DNA from: Arthrobacter sp. MA-N2
GTDB taxonomy: Bacteria; Actinomycetota; Actinomycetes; Actinomycetales; Micrococcaceae
Assembly (NCBI RefSeq): GCF_000517125.1
Contig: NZ_KI912155.1
Span: 3,150,034 to 3,214,033 of the forward strand
DNA length: 64,000 nt
Direction of reading: 5' to 3'
Below are positions 38,177-47,639 of the stretch, piece by piece (position 1 is the first letter of the stretch; every line of letters starts with the position of its first letter). A model generated the notes under the pieces. The model made no database searches. It had not been told where the DNA came from and saw only the letters and a list, made by a program, of their open reading frames with translations. The translations under genes and the position numbers were made by a program.

Positions 38177-39406
38177 CTACTCCGGAAGGATACGCCGGAC
38201 CACGGCATCAGCCAGTAGCCGGCCCTTGAGTGTCAAGACAAGCCGTCCTTGGAAGGCCGCTGCAGGTTCAACCAGGCCGTCCGCAATAAGGCCTGCGACA
38301 GCGTGGCGACCCACCTTGTCGAGGGCATCGACCTGAAGCCCGGTGCCGAGGCGCGCCTCCAGCATGATGCGTTCCACTTCCCGGGTTCCGGCGTCGAGCG
38401 TTTCCCGTCCAGCTGCAGGCGACACTCCGCCACCGAGCCTGTTGGCATAGGCCGTGGGGTGTTTGACGTTCCACCAGCGGACGCCGCCCATGTGGGAATG
38501 CGCGCCGGGTCCGATGCCCCACCAATCGTCTCCCCGCCAGTAGGCAAGGTTGTGTTTGCACGCCTGTTCGGGTGTGCGGGACCAGTTGCTGACCTCGTAC
38601 CAGTCCAGCCCGGCTGCGCTGATCAGCTGATCGGCGAGTTCGTACTTGGCGGCGTGGTCGTCGTCGTCGATTCCGGGAACTTCTCCGCGCCGGATCTGTG
38701 CGGCCAGCTTGGTGCCTTCTTCCACAATCAGCGCATAAGCGCTGATGTGGTCCGGATCGTATGACAGGGCCGTCTCCAAGGAGGTCTGCCAATCGGCCAT
38801 CGATTCCCCCGGAGTGCCGTAGATGAGGTCCAGGCTCACTGCCAGGCCGGCGTCGCGAGCCCATTGGACCACTAACGGGACCCGGCTGGGCGTGTGGGTT
38901 CGGTCAAGGACCTTGAGGACGTGCGGGACCGCCGACTGCATGCCGAAGGAGACCCTTGTGAAGCCGGCGTCTGCGAGCAGTTGAAGCGATTCGGGCGTCA
39001 CCGAGTCCGGGTTCGCCTCAGTGGTGACTTCGGCTCCGGTTTCCAGACCCCAATGCCCGACGGCGGCCGTCAGGATGCGTGCCAGATCTTCAGCGGGCAG
39101 CAGCGTCGGTGTGCCGCCGCCGAAGAACACCGTGCTCAGGGGCCGCTGCGGGAGCCCGGAGGCCTCCATGGCCCGGACGGCGAAGTCCACTTCCGAAATG
39201 GCAGTAGACGCGTAGGCGTCCTGAGAGGCGCCACCCCCAAGCTCAGTGGCGGTGTAGGTGTTGAAATCGCAGTACCCGCAACGCACGGCACAGAAAGGTA
39301 TGTGGACGTATAACCCGAACTTACGTGACTCGACGCCGTCGAGCACCTGCGGTGGCAAGAGCCCATCAGCAGGTGCCGGATCCCCGAGGGGAAGGACACT
39401 AGGCAC
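38177..39406 (-). CDS. hemW: Radical SAM heme chaperone HemW
   Basis: HemW, long mis-annotated as an oxygen-independent coproporphyrinogen oxidase, is a heme-binding protein thought to deliver heme to respiratory enzymes. The 409-residue protein has the radical SAM motif with cysteines at 39, 43 and 46 and FGGGTPTLLP thereafter, plus a C-terminal HemN-like domain. It lacks the extra N-terminal residues of true HemN. GTG 39406 is chosen because GGAGGG lies 4 nt upstream; a TTG at 39445 has no site. Located downstream of lepA, the usual order. Confidence 0.92.
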   Translation of the reverse strand: MPSVLPLGDPAPADGLLPPQVLDGVESRKFGLYVHIPFCAVRCGYCDFNTYTATELGGGASQDAYASTAISEVDFAVRAMEASGLPQRPLSTVFFGGGTPTLLPAEDLARILTAAVGHWGLETGAEVTTEANPDSVTPESLQLLADAGFTRVSFGMQSAVPHVLKVLDRTHTPSRVPLVVQWARDAGLAVSLDLIYGTPGESMADWQTSLETALSYDPDHISAYALIVEEGTKLAAQIRRGEVPGIDDDDHAAKYELADQLISAAGLDWYEVSNWSRTPEQACKHNLAYWRGDDWWGIGPGAHSHMGGVRWWNVKHPTAYANRLGGGVSPAAGRETLDAGTREVERIMLEARLGTGLQVDALDKVGRHAVAGLIADGLVEPAAAFQGRLVLTLKGRLLADAVVRRILPE

Positions 39407-39484
39407 AGGACCCTCCGGGTGGCCATGCCGTGCCCGAGCCTTCAACGCGCTCCGGTCCCGGAGTGTTCCGGGCGAACAGCCCCA

Positions 39485-41338
39485 TTACTTCTTGGCCTTG
39501 TCCTTGGATTCGTCGGTGGTCAGGGCTGCGATGAACGCTTCCTGTGGAACCTCCACGCGGCCCACCATCTTCATGCGCTTCTTGCCTTCCTTCTGCTTTT
39601 CCAGAAGTTTGCGCTTACGGGTGATGTCACCGCCGTAGCACTTGGCAAGGACGTCCTTGCGGATGGCGCGGATGCTCTCACGGGCAATGATTCGCGAGCC
39701 GATGGCGGCCTGGATGGGCACCTCGAACTGCTGGCGGGGAATGAGCTCACGCAGCTTGCCCGTCATCATGACGCCGTAGGCGTAGGCCTTGTCGCGGTGG
39801 GTGATGGCGCTGAAAGCGTCAACCTGCTCGCCCTGGAGCATGATGTCCACCTTGACCAGGTCGGCAACCTGCTCGCCGTCGGCCTTCCAGTCCAGCGAAC
39901 CGTAGCCGCGGGTCTTTGACTTGAGGATGTCGAAGAAGTCGAAGACGATCTCGGCCAGCGGGAGGCGATACCGGATTTCCACCCGGTCTTCGGAGAGGTA
40001 ATCCATGCCGCCCATGACGCCGCGGCGGCTCTGGCACAGCTCCATAATGGCACCCACGAATTCGTTGGGCGCCAGGATGGTGGCGGACACCATCGGTTCA
40101 CGGACCTCGGCGATCTTGCCGGTGGGGTATTCGCTCGGGTTGGTGACGTGGAGGACCCGCTTGTCCTCCAGCGTGACCTCGTACTCAACGTTGGGAGCGG
40201 TGGAGATAAGGTCGAGGTTGTACTCCCGCTCAAGCCGCTCACGGGTGATTTCCAGGTGCAGCAGGCCAAGGAAGCCCACGCGGAAACCGAACCCCAGGGC
40301 CGCAGATGTCTCCGGTTCGTAGACGAGCGCTGCGTCGTTGAGCATCAGCTTCTCGAGGGCATCCCGCAGCACCGGATAGTCCGTGCCGTCCAAGGGATAC
40401 AAGCCGGAGAAGACCATGGGCTTCGCGTCGGCGTAACCGGCCAGGGACTCCGCTGCAGGCTTGGCCAGATTGGTCACGGTGTCGCCGACCTTCGACTGGC
40501 GGACGTCCTTCACGCCGGTGATCAGGTAGCCCACTTCGCCGACGCCCAGTCCCTTGGAAGGAGTGGGTTCCGGGGAGCTGACACCGATTTCGAGGAGCTC
40601 GTGGGTGGCGCGGGTGGACATCATCTGGATCCGCTCGCGCGGGTGAAGCATGCCGTCCACCACGCGGACGTAGGTGACTACGCCGCGATAGGTGTCGTAA
40701 ACGGAGTCGAAGATCATAGCGCGGGCCGGAGCGTTGGGGTCCCCTACAGGAGCCGGCAGATCGCGGACGATCTTGTCCAGGAGGGCCTCCACTCCGGCCC
40801 CGGTCTTGCCGGATACCCGCAGCACGTCTTCGGGATCTCCACCGATCAGGTTGGCGAGTTCCGCGGCGTACTTTTCGGGCTGGGCGGCCGGGAGGTCAAT
40901 CTTGTTGAGCACCGGGATGATGGTGAGGTTGTTTTCCATCGCCAGGTAGAGGTTTGCCAGCGTCTGGGCCTCGATGCCCTGAGCTGCGTCCACCAGAAGG
41001 ACCGCACCTTCACAGGCGGCAAGGGAGCGGGAAACCTCATAAGTGAAGTCAACGTGGCCAGGGGTATCGATCATGTTCAGGGCATAGCTGGTGCCGTCGA
41101 GTTCCCAGGGCATGCGGACAGCCTGGGACTTGATGGTGATGCCACGCTCGCGTTCGATATCCATTCGGTCCAGATACTGGGCCTTCATGTCGCGGGACTT
41201 AACGACGCCGGTGTACTGCAACATGCGGTCGGCCAAGGTGGATTTACCGTGGTCGATGTGGGCGATGATGCAGAAGTTCCGGATGATGGCCGGATCTGTC
41301 GCGGCGGGCACCGGTGCGGTGCGGGCCATGGGAGACAC
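39485..41338 (-). CDS. lepA: Elongation factor 4 (LepA)
   Basis: LepA is a ribosome-associated GTPase linked to back-translocation and 30S biogenesis. The 617-residue protein has the GTPase P-loop AHIDHGKST at 26-34, the DTPGHVDF and NKIDLP motifs, and the unique C-terminal domain starting at about residue 485. GTG 41338 has AAGGA 6 nt upstream; ATG at codon 4 is an alternative. Upstream of hemW, in the common arrangement. Confidence 0.96.
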   Translation of the reverse strand: MSPMARTAPVPAATDPAIIRNFCIIAHIDHGKSTLADRMLQYTGVVKSRDMKAQYLDRMDIERERGITIKSQAVRMPWELDGTSYALNMIDTPGHVDFTYEVSRSLAACEGAVLLVDAAQGIEAQTLANLYLAMENNLTIIPVLNKIDLPAAQPEKYAAELANLIGGDPEDVLRVSGKTGAGVEALLDKIVRDLPAPVGDPNAPARAMIFDSVYDTYRGVVTYVRVVDGMLHPRERIQMMSTRATHELLEIGVSSPEPTPSKGLGVGEVGYLITGVKDVRQSKVGDTVTNLAKPAAESLAGYADAKPMVFSGLYPLDGTDYPVLRDALEKLMLNDAALVYEPETSAALGFGFRVGFLGLLHLEITRERLEREYNLDLISTAPNVEYEVTLEDKRVLHVTNPSEYPTGKIAEVREPMVSATILAPNEFVGAIMELCQSRRGVMGGMDYLSEDRVEIRYRLPLAEIVFDFFDILKSKTRGYGSLDWKADGEQVADLVKVDIMLQGEQVDAFSAITHRDKAYAYGVMMTGKLRELIPRQQFEVPIQAAIGSRIIARESIRAIRKDVLAKCYGGDITRKRKLLEKQKEGKKRMKMVGRVEVPQEAFIAALTTDESKDKAKK

Positions 41339-41531
41339 GCAGGATCCTTACTGTCGATACTCACACGGCTCCGCCCCGGACTGGTCTTCACCATTCCGGC
41401 CGACGCCGCATATCTGAACTAATAGTCTCCCATGAACACGGCGCCGGTTGTGCACTGTGATCGGGCGCTGTCGCAATGTGAGCCACGTATTGTGAGCGAC
41501 GCGGCACCGCAATGGAAAGTACGGTAGTGCC

Positions 41532-42131
41532 ATGGCATCGGACACACATTTGTTTGGCAGGCTCATCAAGGGCTCCCTGGGCTACCTCCGACGGATCATC
41601 GGATCGCCCACAGGTACGCGCCCTGGCCAACCCCCGAAAGCCAGGGCCGCGGCGAAGGCCAGCCGGACCCGGAACGCAGGCACCGGCGTCGGGCAGCTTG
41701 CCCGTCCATATCCGGGTGACTTCCGGGGCAAGGTGTCTCCGCGATACTCCCCCAACCCTGACGCCAAACCCGATCCCGGAGAGATTGTGTGGTCCTGGGT
41801 CCCTTACGAAGAGGACCATTCACAGGGCAAGGACCGGCCGGTCCTCTTGATAGGGCGCGACGGCGGGTGGCTGCTCGGGCTGATGCTCACCAGCAAAGAC
41901 CACGACAACGGCCACCGCTCCGACGACTATGTCGACATCGGCAAGGGTCCCTGGGACCCTCAGGGGCGGCCCAGCGAAGTGAAGGTAGACCGGGTGGTGC
42001 GGATCAACCCTTCGGACGTGCGCCGAGAGGGCGCCATCCTGGACAAACGCACTTTCCAGCTTGTGGCGCGGAGGCTGGGCGGGCGGGCGACCCGACTCGG
42101 TCTAGATGGCAACTCCCTGGAAAGGCGTTGA
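41532..42131 (+). CDS. PemK/MazF-like protein, solitary
   Basis: The 199-residue protein has a C-terminal PemK/MazF-type domain starting around residue 82 (PGEIVWSWVPY, DRPVLLIGR, LTSK), the same beta-barrel as the MazF toxins. About 80 residues of basic, Pro-rich N-terminal extension precede it. There is no antitoxin gene next to it: the neighbours are lepA (divergent) and rpsT. This family copy is widespread in actinobacteria at this site, so it may be housekeeping rather than a toxin. RNase activity is not established by sequence alone. Confidence 0.8.
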   Translation: MASDTHLFGRLIKGSLGYLRRIIGSPTGTRPGQPPKARAAAKASRTRNAGTGVGQLARPYPGDFRGKVSPRYSPNPDAKPDPGEIVWSWVPYEEDHSQGKDRPVLLIGRDGGWLLGLMLTSKDHDNGHRSDDYVDIGKGPWDPQGRPSEVKVDRVVRINPSDVRREGAILDKRTFQLVARRLGGRATRLGLDGNSLERR

Positions 42132-42135
42132 GTCT

Positions 42136-42143
42136 GATAATAT
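42136..42143 (+). promoter_or_regulatory. Putative rpsT -10 region
   Basis: TGATAATATT surrounds a good -10 match (GATAAT or TAATAT) just after the PemK-like stop. No clear -35 was found. A start here would leave an untranslated leader of about 130 nt on rpsT. Confidence 0.4.
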
Positions 42144-42276
42144 TCATGGCTGTGTGTCCGTGCAGGTCGACGGGCACTCATGGTTGGCTGCCATAGGCAT
42201 CCCCACGCCGCTCAGTCGATGGCCAACCTGATAACCCTCTAGACCAATTTCCGCATTAAAAAGAGAGTTCACACAC

Positions 42277-42537
42277 GTGGCTAATATCAAGTCCCAGAAG
42301 AAGCGCATCCTCACCAACGAGAAGGCTCGCCTGCGTAACAACGCTGTCAAGTCTGAGCTGAAGACGGCCATCCGCGCCGTTGCCACCGCTGTTGAGTCCA
42401 CGGACAAGGATGCCGCTGCAAAGGCTCTTGTTGCTGCCAGCCGCAAGCTGGACAAGGCTGTCAGCAAGGGCGTTATTCACAAGAACAACGCCGCAAACCG
42501 CAAGTCGGCGATCTCCAAAAAGGTCAACGCACTGTAA
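42277..42537 (+). CDS. rpsT: 30S ribosomal protein S20
   Basis: A primary 16S rRNA-binding protein. The 86-residue product is Lys/Ala/Arg-rich and helical, beginning [12 protein letters not shown] and containing [24 protein letters not shown], the S20 signature. Start is GTG. A single-gene unit with its own terminator at 42566. Confidence 0.96.
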   Translation: MANIKSQKKRILTNEKARLRNNAVKSELKTAIRAVATAVESTDKDAAAKALVAASRKLDKAVSKGVIHKNNAANRKSAISKKVNAL

Positions 42538-42565
42538 GGTTTTCCCAGTTCGACTGAGCTGAACG

Positions 42566-42595
42566 TGAGGCCGGCACCCCTGGGTGCCGGCCTCA
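42566..42595 (+). terminator. Terminator after rpsT
   Basis: A perfect 14-bp stem (42566-42579 with 42582-42595) begins 29 bp after the rpsT stop, with a loop that will open to about 4 nt. Only a short AT-rich stretch follows. Confidence 0.85.
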
Positions 42596-42744
42596 AGTAT
42601 TTAAGGCGGAGCTGCCTGAGACGCGCAGGACCGAGTTTGGCCGCCGGAGCTACTGACTACACGGAAATGGACCCGTGACGCGTGTATTCCGGCGTCGCCA
42701 GGAAGTGGGCGTATCGCCCGAGAACCCGGGTGTCGCACGCGGGC

Positions 42745-43761
42745 TTAGCGGCCGCGGGCCGCGTTGGCAATGACCGTGACGGCATGCTCTACCGCGTACA
42801 CCGGATCCCGCGAGAGGCCCTTCACCTGGGCATCCGCTTCAGCCGTGACCTGGATGGATCGGACCAGGCCTTCGGGAGTCCAACGCCGGACATCCCGCTG
42901 GGCCTGTTCAACGAGCCATGGCTGCATGCCAAGCTGCTTGGCAATCTGTGCCGATGATCCTTGGGCACCGGCTACCTTGGCCAGGGTGCGGAGCTTTGCG
43001 GCAAGCGCGGCAACGAGCGGCACGGGGTCGACTCCGGTGGCCAGTGCATGCCGGAGGCTGGACAGGGCCTGCGGTCCATTGCCGGCCATGGCGGCATCGG
43101 CAACTTTGAATGCCGTGGCTTCCACGCGGCCGCCATAGTATCGCTCTACCGTAGCTGCATCCACTGCGGTGGTGGCATCCGCGATGAGCTGGTTGCACGC
43201 CGCGGCAAGCTCGGAGAGGCTGGCCCCGACGGCGTTGACGAGGGCTTGGACAGCTTCCGCTTCGATGCGGCGCCCGCCTGCCTTGAATTCCGAGACCACG
43301 AATGCTGTTTTTTCGGCGTCCTTTTTCAAAGGTTGACAGTCCACAACGGGCCACCCGGAGGACTTCACGGCATCCAGAAGCTTCTTACCCCGCGTCCCGC
43401 CTCCGTGCCGAAGGACCAGCACGACGTCGTTCTCCGGCTGTGCGAGGTATTTCAAGGCATCGGCAAGGAAGGCATCGTTCATGGACTCGAGGCCCTCAAT
43501 CTCGATGAGCTTGGCTTCATCGAACAACGACGGCGTGACGGTCATGGCGAGGGATCCGGATTCGTAGCTTCCAGCAATAAGCTTGCTGATTTCCACGTCC
43601 GGCGCCGCGGACCGCACGTGGGAACGGATGCGATCCATGGCACGGATTCCGAGGTACTCCTCAGGTCCGGTGATGAGCACTACGGCGGACGGGGTGACCT
43701 CCCGCCAGCTGACGGTGTTTGCCGCGGCGGGTTTAGCCTTGGAGACCGGGGCAGCAGCCAA
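42745..43761 (-). CDS. holA: DNA polymerase III subunit delta
   Basis: HolA is the delta subunit of the clamp loader. The 338-residue protein has the family's short N-terminal lid, LITGPEEYLGIRAMDRI and SLFDEAKLIEIEGLESM, then a helical C-terminal collar. TTG 43761 is chosen because GGAAGGAAG lies 6 nt upstream; the open frame continues far upstream inside comEC without delta-like character. The coding start overlaps comEC by 82 nt. Forms comEA-comEC-holA, the usual actinobacterial order. Confidence 0.92.
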   Translation of the reverse strand: MAAAPVSKAKPAAANTVSWREVTPSAVVLITGPEEYLGIRAMDRIRSHVRSAAPDVEISKLIAGSYESGSLAMTVTPSLFDEAKLIEIEGLESMNDAFLADALKYLAQPENDVVLVLRHGGGTRGKKLLDAVKSSGWPVVDCQPLKKDAEKTAFVVSEFKAGGRRIEAEAVQALVNAVGASLSELAAACNQLIADATTAVDAATVERYYGGRVEATAFKVADAAMAGNGPQALSSLRHALATGVDPVPLVAALAAKLRTLAKVAGAQGSSAQIAKQLGMQPWLVEQAQRDVRRWTPEGLVRSIQVTAEADAQVKGLSRDPVYAVEHAVTVIANAARGR

Positions 43762-45473
43762 TGTTGCTTCCTTCCAGAAGGTTTTTGCTTCAGTCCTAGT
43801 CTCCCATGTCCGGCCGGGCCGGCGGTGGTCCAGGCCGTGGTTCCCCTGGCCGCTCCCCGCCCCCCGTTCTGGCCCTTGGCCCATCGGCGGCGAACAGCTG
43901 ACTCCCCGGCGGCCATGAAGTGTACTAAGCGGCTGTGCAAAGCCAGCATGGCAGCGCCAGCCCACACTGGATGCAGGACCAACCACACGAGCACCGGGGT
44001 CGCAATCGAGCACAGAATCATGGTGGCAATTCCCGTCGGGCCTTCCGGCCAAGGCAGGGATGCGCCTGGAAGTTCCGCACATAACCTGGCAATCGCTGCC
44101 ACCGCGGCGGCGCTTGCCCCCGCAACAGCGATGGGAATGACCGCAAACCACGGAAACAGGGGAACCAGGGGAACCGCTATGGTCCCAAAGATCGTCACTG
44201 GTGCGACAAACGGGGCCACCACGACATTTGTGATCAACGAGTAACTGGAGAACTGCGGCTGCAGGCCGACAATCACGGGACCGCACAGAAGCTGCGCCGC
44301 CAAGGGAACCGCAATGGCTGAAGCGAGCCAGGAGGGCACCCAAGCTGGAGTCCAGGATGCGATGGGGCGTGCCAACACGACAATTCCCAGCGTGGCGAGG
44401 ACCGACAAAAGGAATCCGATGCTCATGCCAAGCGAAGGATCCAGAATCAGCAGGCCAATCACCGCAAGGCAGAGGAACCCCAGACTCCGGCCCCTCCGCC
44501 CGCCGCTCAGCGCTGCGAGGCCGATCGCCCCCATGACCGCAGCCCTGAGGACACTCGCGTCCGGTCCTACCATCATGACAAAGGCGGCCAACCCCATCAG
44601 GGCCGCGATTGCCGCGACTCCCCTGGCAAGCCGGAAGGTCCTGGCCAGAAGCACAAGGCCTCCAAGAATCAGACTGCAATTTGCCCCACTGACGGCTGTG
44701 AGGTGAGTGGTTCCGGTCGTCTTCATGACGGCTTCAAGGCCTTCGTCCAGGGCCGTGGTGTCACCCGTGACCATTCCAGGGAGAAGACCCGCAGCGTCGC
44801 CCTGCAGCCACTCGGTAGCAGACTTGAACTCTTTCTTCAGTTGCGCCGGCCCGCGGGAGACGCTTTCCTTCGCCTCCGGCTGCATGGGAGGCGTGGCAGC
44901 CGCGAGAACGGCGGCCTCCGCCTGGCCCGCTTTTGCCTGCTTCAGCCTTCCTGCGGTTCTGAGCTTCTGGCCCGTTACAACCTGGTCCCAGCCTTCTCCA
45001 CCGGTCAGCAGAATCTTCGCGCGCGAACGAACCAACAATCCGTCGGCGGCGATGTCAATCACTTCGGCCGGAACAGCCCACCGTCCAGATCCGCGGGAGG
45101 CGGTGCCCAGTTCCCTCGGATCTCCCACAACCAGCACGTGGACGACAACCGAGTCACGCGATGCCGCAGCCTGTGCGACCGGACCGTCCCGCCGGGGTGC
45201 GGCATCCAACGCGGCATGGGCGGCCACGGCAGCACCGAACAAACACGCAACCGCCGCCGTGGCAGGAAGCGTCCTCAGGAGCAGACGCGGACTACGCTGA
45301 AAGGCCCGTCGACGCCACCCGGCCAGCAGAACGCACGAGCCAAGGAACAAGGCCGCGCAAAGGGCCGCAGTCCATGACGTAGGCAAGAACGCGGCCGAGA
45401 GGGAAACGGCCCACGCGAGCAAGGCCGACGGAACCAAGCGCAGGTCGATGCGGCTTTCTCCCTCCCGTGCCAT
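43680..45473 (-). CDS. comEC: ComEC/Rec2 DNA-uptake channel, short form
   Basis: The predicted inner-membrane channel for DNA uptake. The 597-residue protein has an N-terminal hydrophobic cluster (about 12-100), an OB-like extracellular segment (about 105-195) and the Competence domain with multiple helices (about 225-505), including HLTAVSGANCSLILGG. The metallo-beta-lactamase domain present in many ComEC proteins is absent; after about residue 535 there is a low-complexity Gly/Arg/Pro tail that runs 82 nt into holA. ATG 45473 follows the comEA stop by 1 nt. Confidence 0.88.
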   Translation of the reverse strand: MAREGESRIDLRLVPSALLAWAVSLSAAFLPTSWTAALCAALFLGSCVLLAGWRRRAFQRSPRLLLRTLPATAAVACLFGAAVAAHAALDAAPRRDGPVAQAAASRDSVVVHVLVVGDPRELGTASRGSGRWAVPAEVIDIAADGLLVRSRAKILLTGGEGWDQVVTGQKLRTAGRLKQAKAGQAEAAVLAAATPPMQPEAKESVSRGPAQLKKEFKSATEWLQGDAAGLLPGMVTGDTTALDEGLEAVMKTTGTTHLTAVSGANCSLILGGLVLLARTFRLARGVAAIAALMGLAAFVMMVGPDASVLRAAVMGAIGLAALSGGRRGRSLGFLCLAVIGLLILDPSLGMSIGFLLSVLATLGIVVLARPIASWTPAWVPSWLASAIAVPLAAQLLCGPVIVGLQPQFSSYSLITNVVVAPFVAPVTIFGTIAVPLVPLFPWFAVIPIAVAGASAAAVAAIARLCAELPGASLPWPEGPTGIATMILCSIATPVLVWLVLHPVWAGAAMLALHSRLVHFMAAGESAVRRRWAKGQNGGRGAARGTTAWTTAGPAGHGRLGLKQKPSGRKQHWLLPRSPRLNPPRQTPSAGGRSPRPP

Positions 45474-45474
45474 G

Positions 45475-46443
45475 TCAGACAGTCACCAGCGGCAACAGGG
45501 TTTCCAGCATCTTTGGCCCGACACCATCCACGGCATCGAGATCTTCCACAGCCGCAAAGGGTCCGTGCTGCCGCCGCCACTCGACGATGCGCTTGGCCAG
45601 GACGGGACCAACCTTGGGCAGACTGTCGAGTTCTTCAGCCGTCGCCGTGTTGAGATTGATCTTGCGGGCTGCTGAACTCCCGGTTCCCGGGTTCCTGCTT
45701 TCGGTAGTCTCGTCCACGGCCACGCCAGGAGCTGGTCCATCTGCGGAGGAAACGGGTTCCCCTGGCAGAGGAACATGGATCTTCGCGGCGTCTTGCACCA
45801 CCGCCGCAAGGTTGAGCCTGTTCAGCTCGGCCGCCGGATCTGCTCCTCCGGCGGCGCCAATCGCGTCAACCACACGCGCTCCGGCGGGTAACGTCACGAC
45901 TCCGGGATTCTTCACCGCACCGACCACATGGACAGTAATTCGGCCGTGCGGGTCCGGCGGCCCCGTCTGGGCCCCGTCCCTCCCAGCCCCGTTCCTCCCA
46001 GCCCCGTTCCTCCCAGTCCCGTCAACCGCAGCTGCGTCAACGCCGTCAACCGCCCGCCCTCCCGCTGACGAGCTGCGGACCAACGGCTCTGCCGTCGGCT
46101 GTCGCGCCCAGGCCTGCCAGCCACACCACGACAGCAACAGCAAGCAAGGAATGGCCAACAAGGCGGCTACACGCCACGGAGTGCGCCAGCGTAGCCGTGG
46201 AGGGGCTCCGGACTCCCCCGGGCCCTCCCATTCATCGCAGACGAAGCCGGCCTCGGAGCTTCCCGGCCTGCCTTGAATGGACTCACCCAAGGGCAAAAGC
46301 GGTAGAGGATCGTTCTCATGCTCGCGATGGGCACCGCCGGGCCCGTCACTGTCCGGCCCCTCCGGTGCAAGGCGGGCCGCGAACCGTTGCCGGGCAGCGC
46401 TCGCAGCGTGGTTGGCTGAGGGGGCACCTTTCCTGCGCGGCAT
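45475..46443 (-). CDS. comEA: ComEA-like DNA-binding protein
   Basis: ComEA binds incoming DNA at the cell surface and hands it to ComEC. The 322-residue protein has a long charged N-terminal cytoplasmic region (about 1-90), one membrane helix (about 91-108), a Gly/Asn-rich linker with a tandem repeat at the DNA level (45971-46022), an SLBB domain (about 165-230) and a C-terminal double helix-hairpin-helix (about 262-322, LPKVGPVLAKRIVEWR and DGVGPKMLETL). Start codon at 46443 is the first plausible one. In operon with comEC. Confidence 0.88.
   Translation of the reverse strand: MPRRKGAPSANHAASAARQRFAARLAPEGPDSDGPGGAHREHENDPLPLLPLGESIQGRPGSSEAGFVCDEWEGPGESGAPPRLRWRTPWRVAALLAIPCLLLLSWCGWQAWARQPTAEPLVRSSSAGGRAVDGVDAAAVDGTGRNGAGRNGAGRDGAQTGPPDPHGRITVHVVGAVKNPGVVTLPAGARVVDAIGAAGGADPAAELNRLNLAAVVQDAAKIHVPLPGEPVSSADGPAPGVAVDETTESRNPGTGSSAARKINLNTATAEELDSLPKVGPVLAKRIVEWRRQHGPFAAVEDLDAVDGVGPKMLETLLPLVTV
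45971..46022. repeat. 15-bp tandem repeat inside comEA
   Basis: Three successive 15-bp units (45971, 45986, 46001; the second and third identical, the first one base different) and part of a fourth encode repeats of a five-residue Gly/Arg/Asn/Ala unit. Because the unit is a multiple of three, copy-number change would keep the frame. Confidence 0.8.
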
Positions 46444-46532
46444 ATCCCCGAGCGTAGAACGGCCAATCCACCATTGGCAGGCAGTATCGGCCCTATGTGG
46501 ACAACTCTCCTATCGAGAGACGCTGTGGAGGA

Positions 46533-47582
46533 TCAGCTGCTGCCCGCGGTCGGCTTACCGGCCCCGGCACCCTCCGCGGAACTGCCTGCCGGGCGTTCCG
46601 CAAGGCCAGGTGTACTGCTTTCCCCGACGATCACCGCCAGGACGCCGAGGCCGGCGTGGGCAGCCAGCACGGCCGGCAAGGCGCTGATTTGTGCGGGTGG
46701 GCACCCCGGGCAATGCGCTCCCAGCCGTGAGGCGAGCCGCTCGGCCTCTGCAACGTTTCCAAAGTGGTGCACGGCAAGCCTCGCTTGTCCTGCCGGGCGG
46801 GAAGTTACATCCGCAGCGACGATTTCCTCAAGCCGGGCGACGGCCCTCGCCGCCGAGCGCACCTTCTCAAGCGGCACGATCTTGCCGTCGTCGACCGCGA
46901 GGATCGGCTTGATGGACAGCATTGTCCCCAGAAAAGAGGCAGCGGTGCCGATTCTGCCGCCGCGCCGGAGCTGCTCAAGGCTCGGCACGTAGAAGTAGAC
47001 CTTGGTTCGGCCCATGCGCTCCTCGGCAAAGCGCCGGACCTCGGCTGCCGAACGACCGTCCGCTGCAGCCACAAGGGCGCTTTGGACACCCATGCCCAGG
47101 GCCATTCCGACAGTGCGGGAATCAATGACCTCGACGGGGATTGAAACGCGCTCGGCAGCCAGCCGGGCGGCGTCGGCCGTGCCCGACAGCCCGGAGGAGA
47201 TGTGGATGGAGACGACCGCATCGAAGCCGCGAGCCTTGGCAGCGAGATAGGCCTGTTCGAATTGGCCGGGAGAAGGCCTGGAAGTCTTCACTTGCGATCC
47301 GGCCGCCAGTGCCAGTGCGAGCGTCTGGGTGATATCGTCTTCACCCTCGCCGTAGATTTCCTCACCCACCATCACAGGCATCGGCACGACGGCGAGGCGC
47401 CCGTCGGCGACGAACGCCTTGACCCATTCGGCCGGGAGCGCGGCTGCCGAGTCAGTGACGACGGCGGTGCGGACCGGAACAGGCGCTGGTTCAGCTCCGC
47501 CGCGGCCCGGCGTCGTCGACTGGCGTAGGCGGGCCAGACGTTCCTTGAGCCACATCCATGCGGGTGGTTCGCGGTCCGTCAA
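46533..47582 (-). CDS. DegV-family fatty-acid-binding protein
   Basis: DegV (FakB-like) proteins bind a fatty acid in a buried pocket and, in Firmicutes, present it to a fatty acid kinase. The 349-residue protein has TAVVTDSAAALP, TSRPSPGQF, SIHISSGLSGT and EQLRRGGRIG, the family's segments, and a long non-conserved tail rich in Ala/Gly/Ser. TTG 47582 is chosen because AGGAGG lies 5 nt upstream and the longer frame to 47633 crosses the leuS terminator. No FakA-like partner gene in the window. Confidence 0.85.
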   Translation of the reverse strand: MTDREPPAWMWLKERLARLRQSTTPGRGGAEPAPVPVRTAVVTDSAAALPAEWVKAFVADGRLAVVPMPVMVGEEIYGEGEDDITQTLALALAAGSQVKTSRPSPGQFEQAYLAAKARGFDAVVSIHISSGLSGTADAARLAAERVSIPVEVIDSRTVGMALGMGVQSALVAAADGRSAAEVRRFAEERMGRTKVYFYVPSLEQLRRGGRIGTAASFLGTMLSIKPILAVDDGKIVPLEKVRSAARAVARLEEIVAADVTSRPAGQARLAVHHFGNVAEAERLASRLGAHCPGCPPAQISALPAVLAAHAGLGVLAVIVGESSTPGLAERPAGSSAEGAGAGKPTAGSS

Positions 47583-47604
47583 CGGTGCCTCCTGGGCTGC
47601 TGCC

Positions 47605-47630
47605 CGGCCGCCGGCAAACGCCGGCGGCCG
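47605..47630 (-). terminator. Hairpin after leuS
   Basis: A perfect 11-bp GC stem (47605-47615 with 47620-47630, 4-nt loop) begins 9 bp past the leuS stop. No T-tract is visible. Confidence 0.6.
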
Positions 47631-47639
47631 CATTCCCGG

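Noticed and set aside
40148..41422. A 424-codon plus-strand frame antisense to lepA
   Set aside because: It mirrors the third-position bias of lepA and has no domain.
41339..41531. Possible small RNA gene or tRNA in the lepA / PemK-like gap
   Set aside because: No cloverleaf, no conserved T-loop sequence and no terminator hairpin was found.
42566..42744. A small gene between rpsT and holA
   Set aside because: Beyond the rpsT terminator the sequence has no start with a ribosome site and no coding bias; it holds only a few short hairpins.
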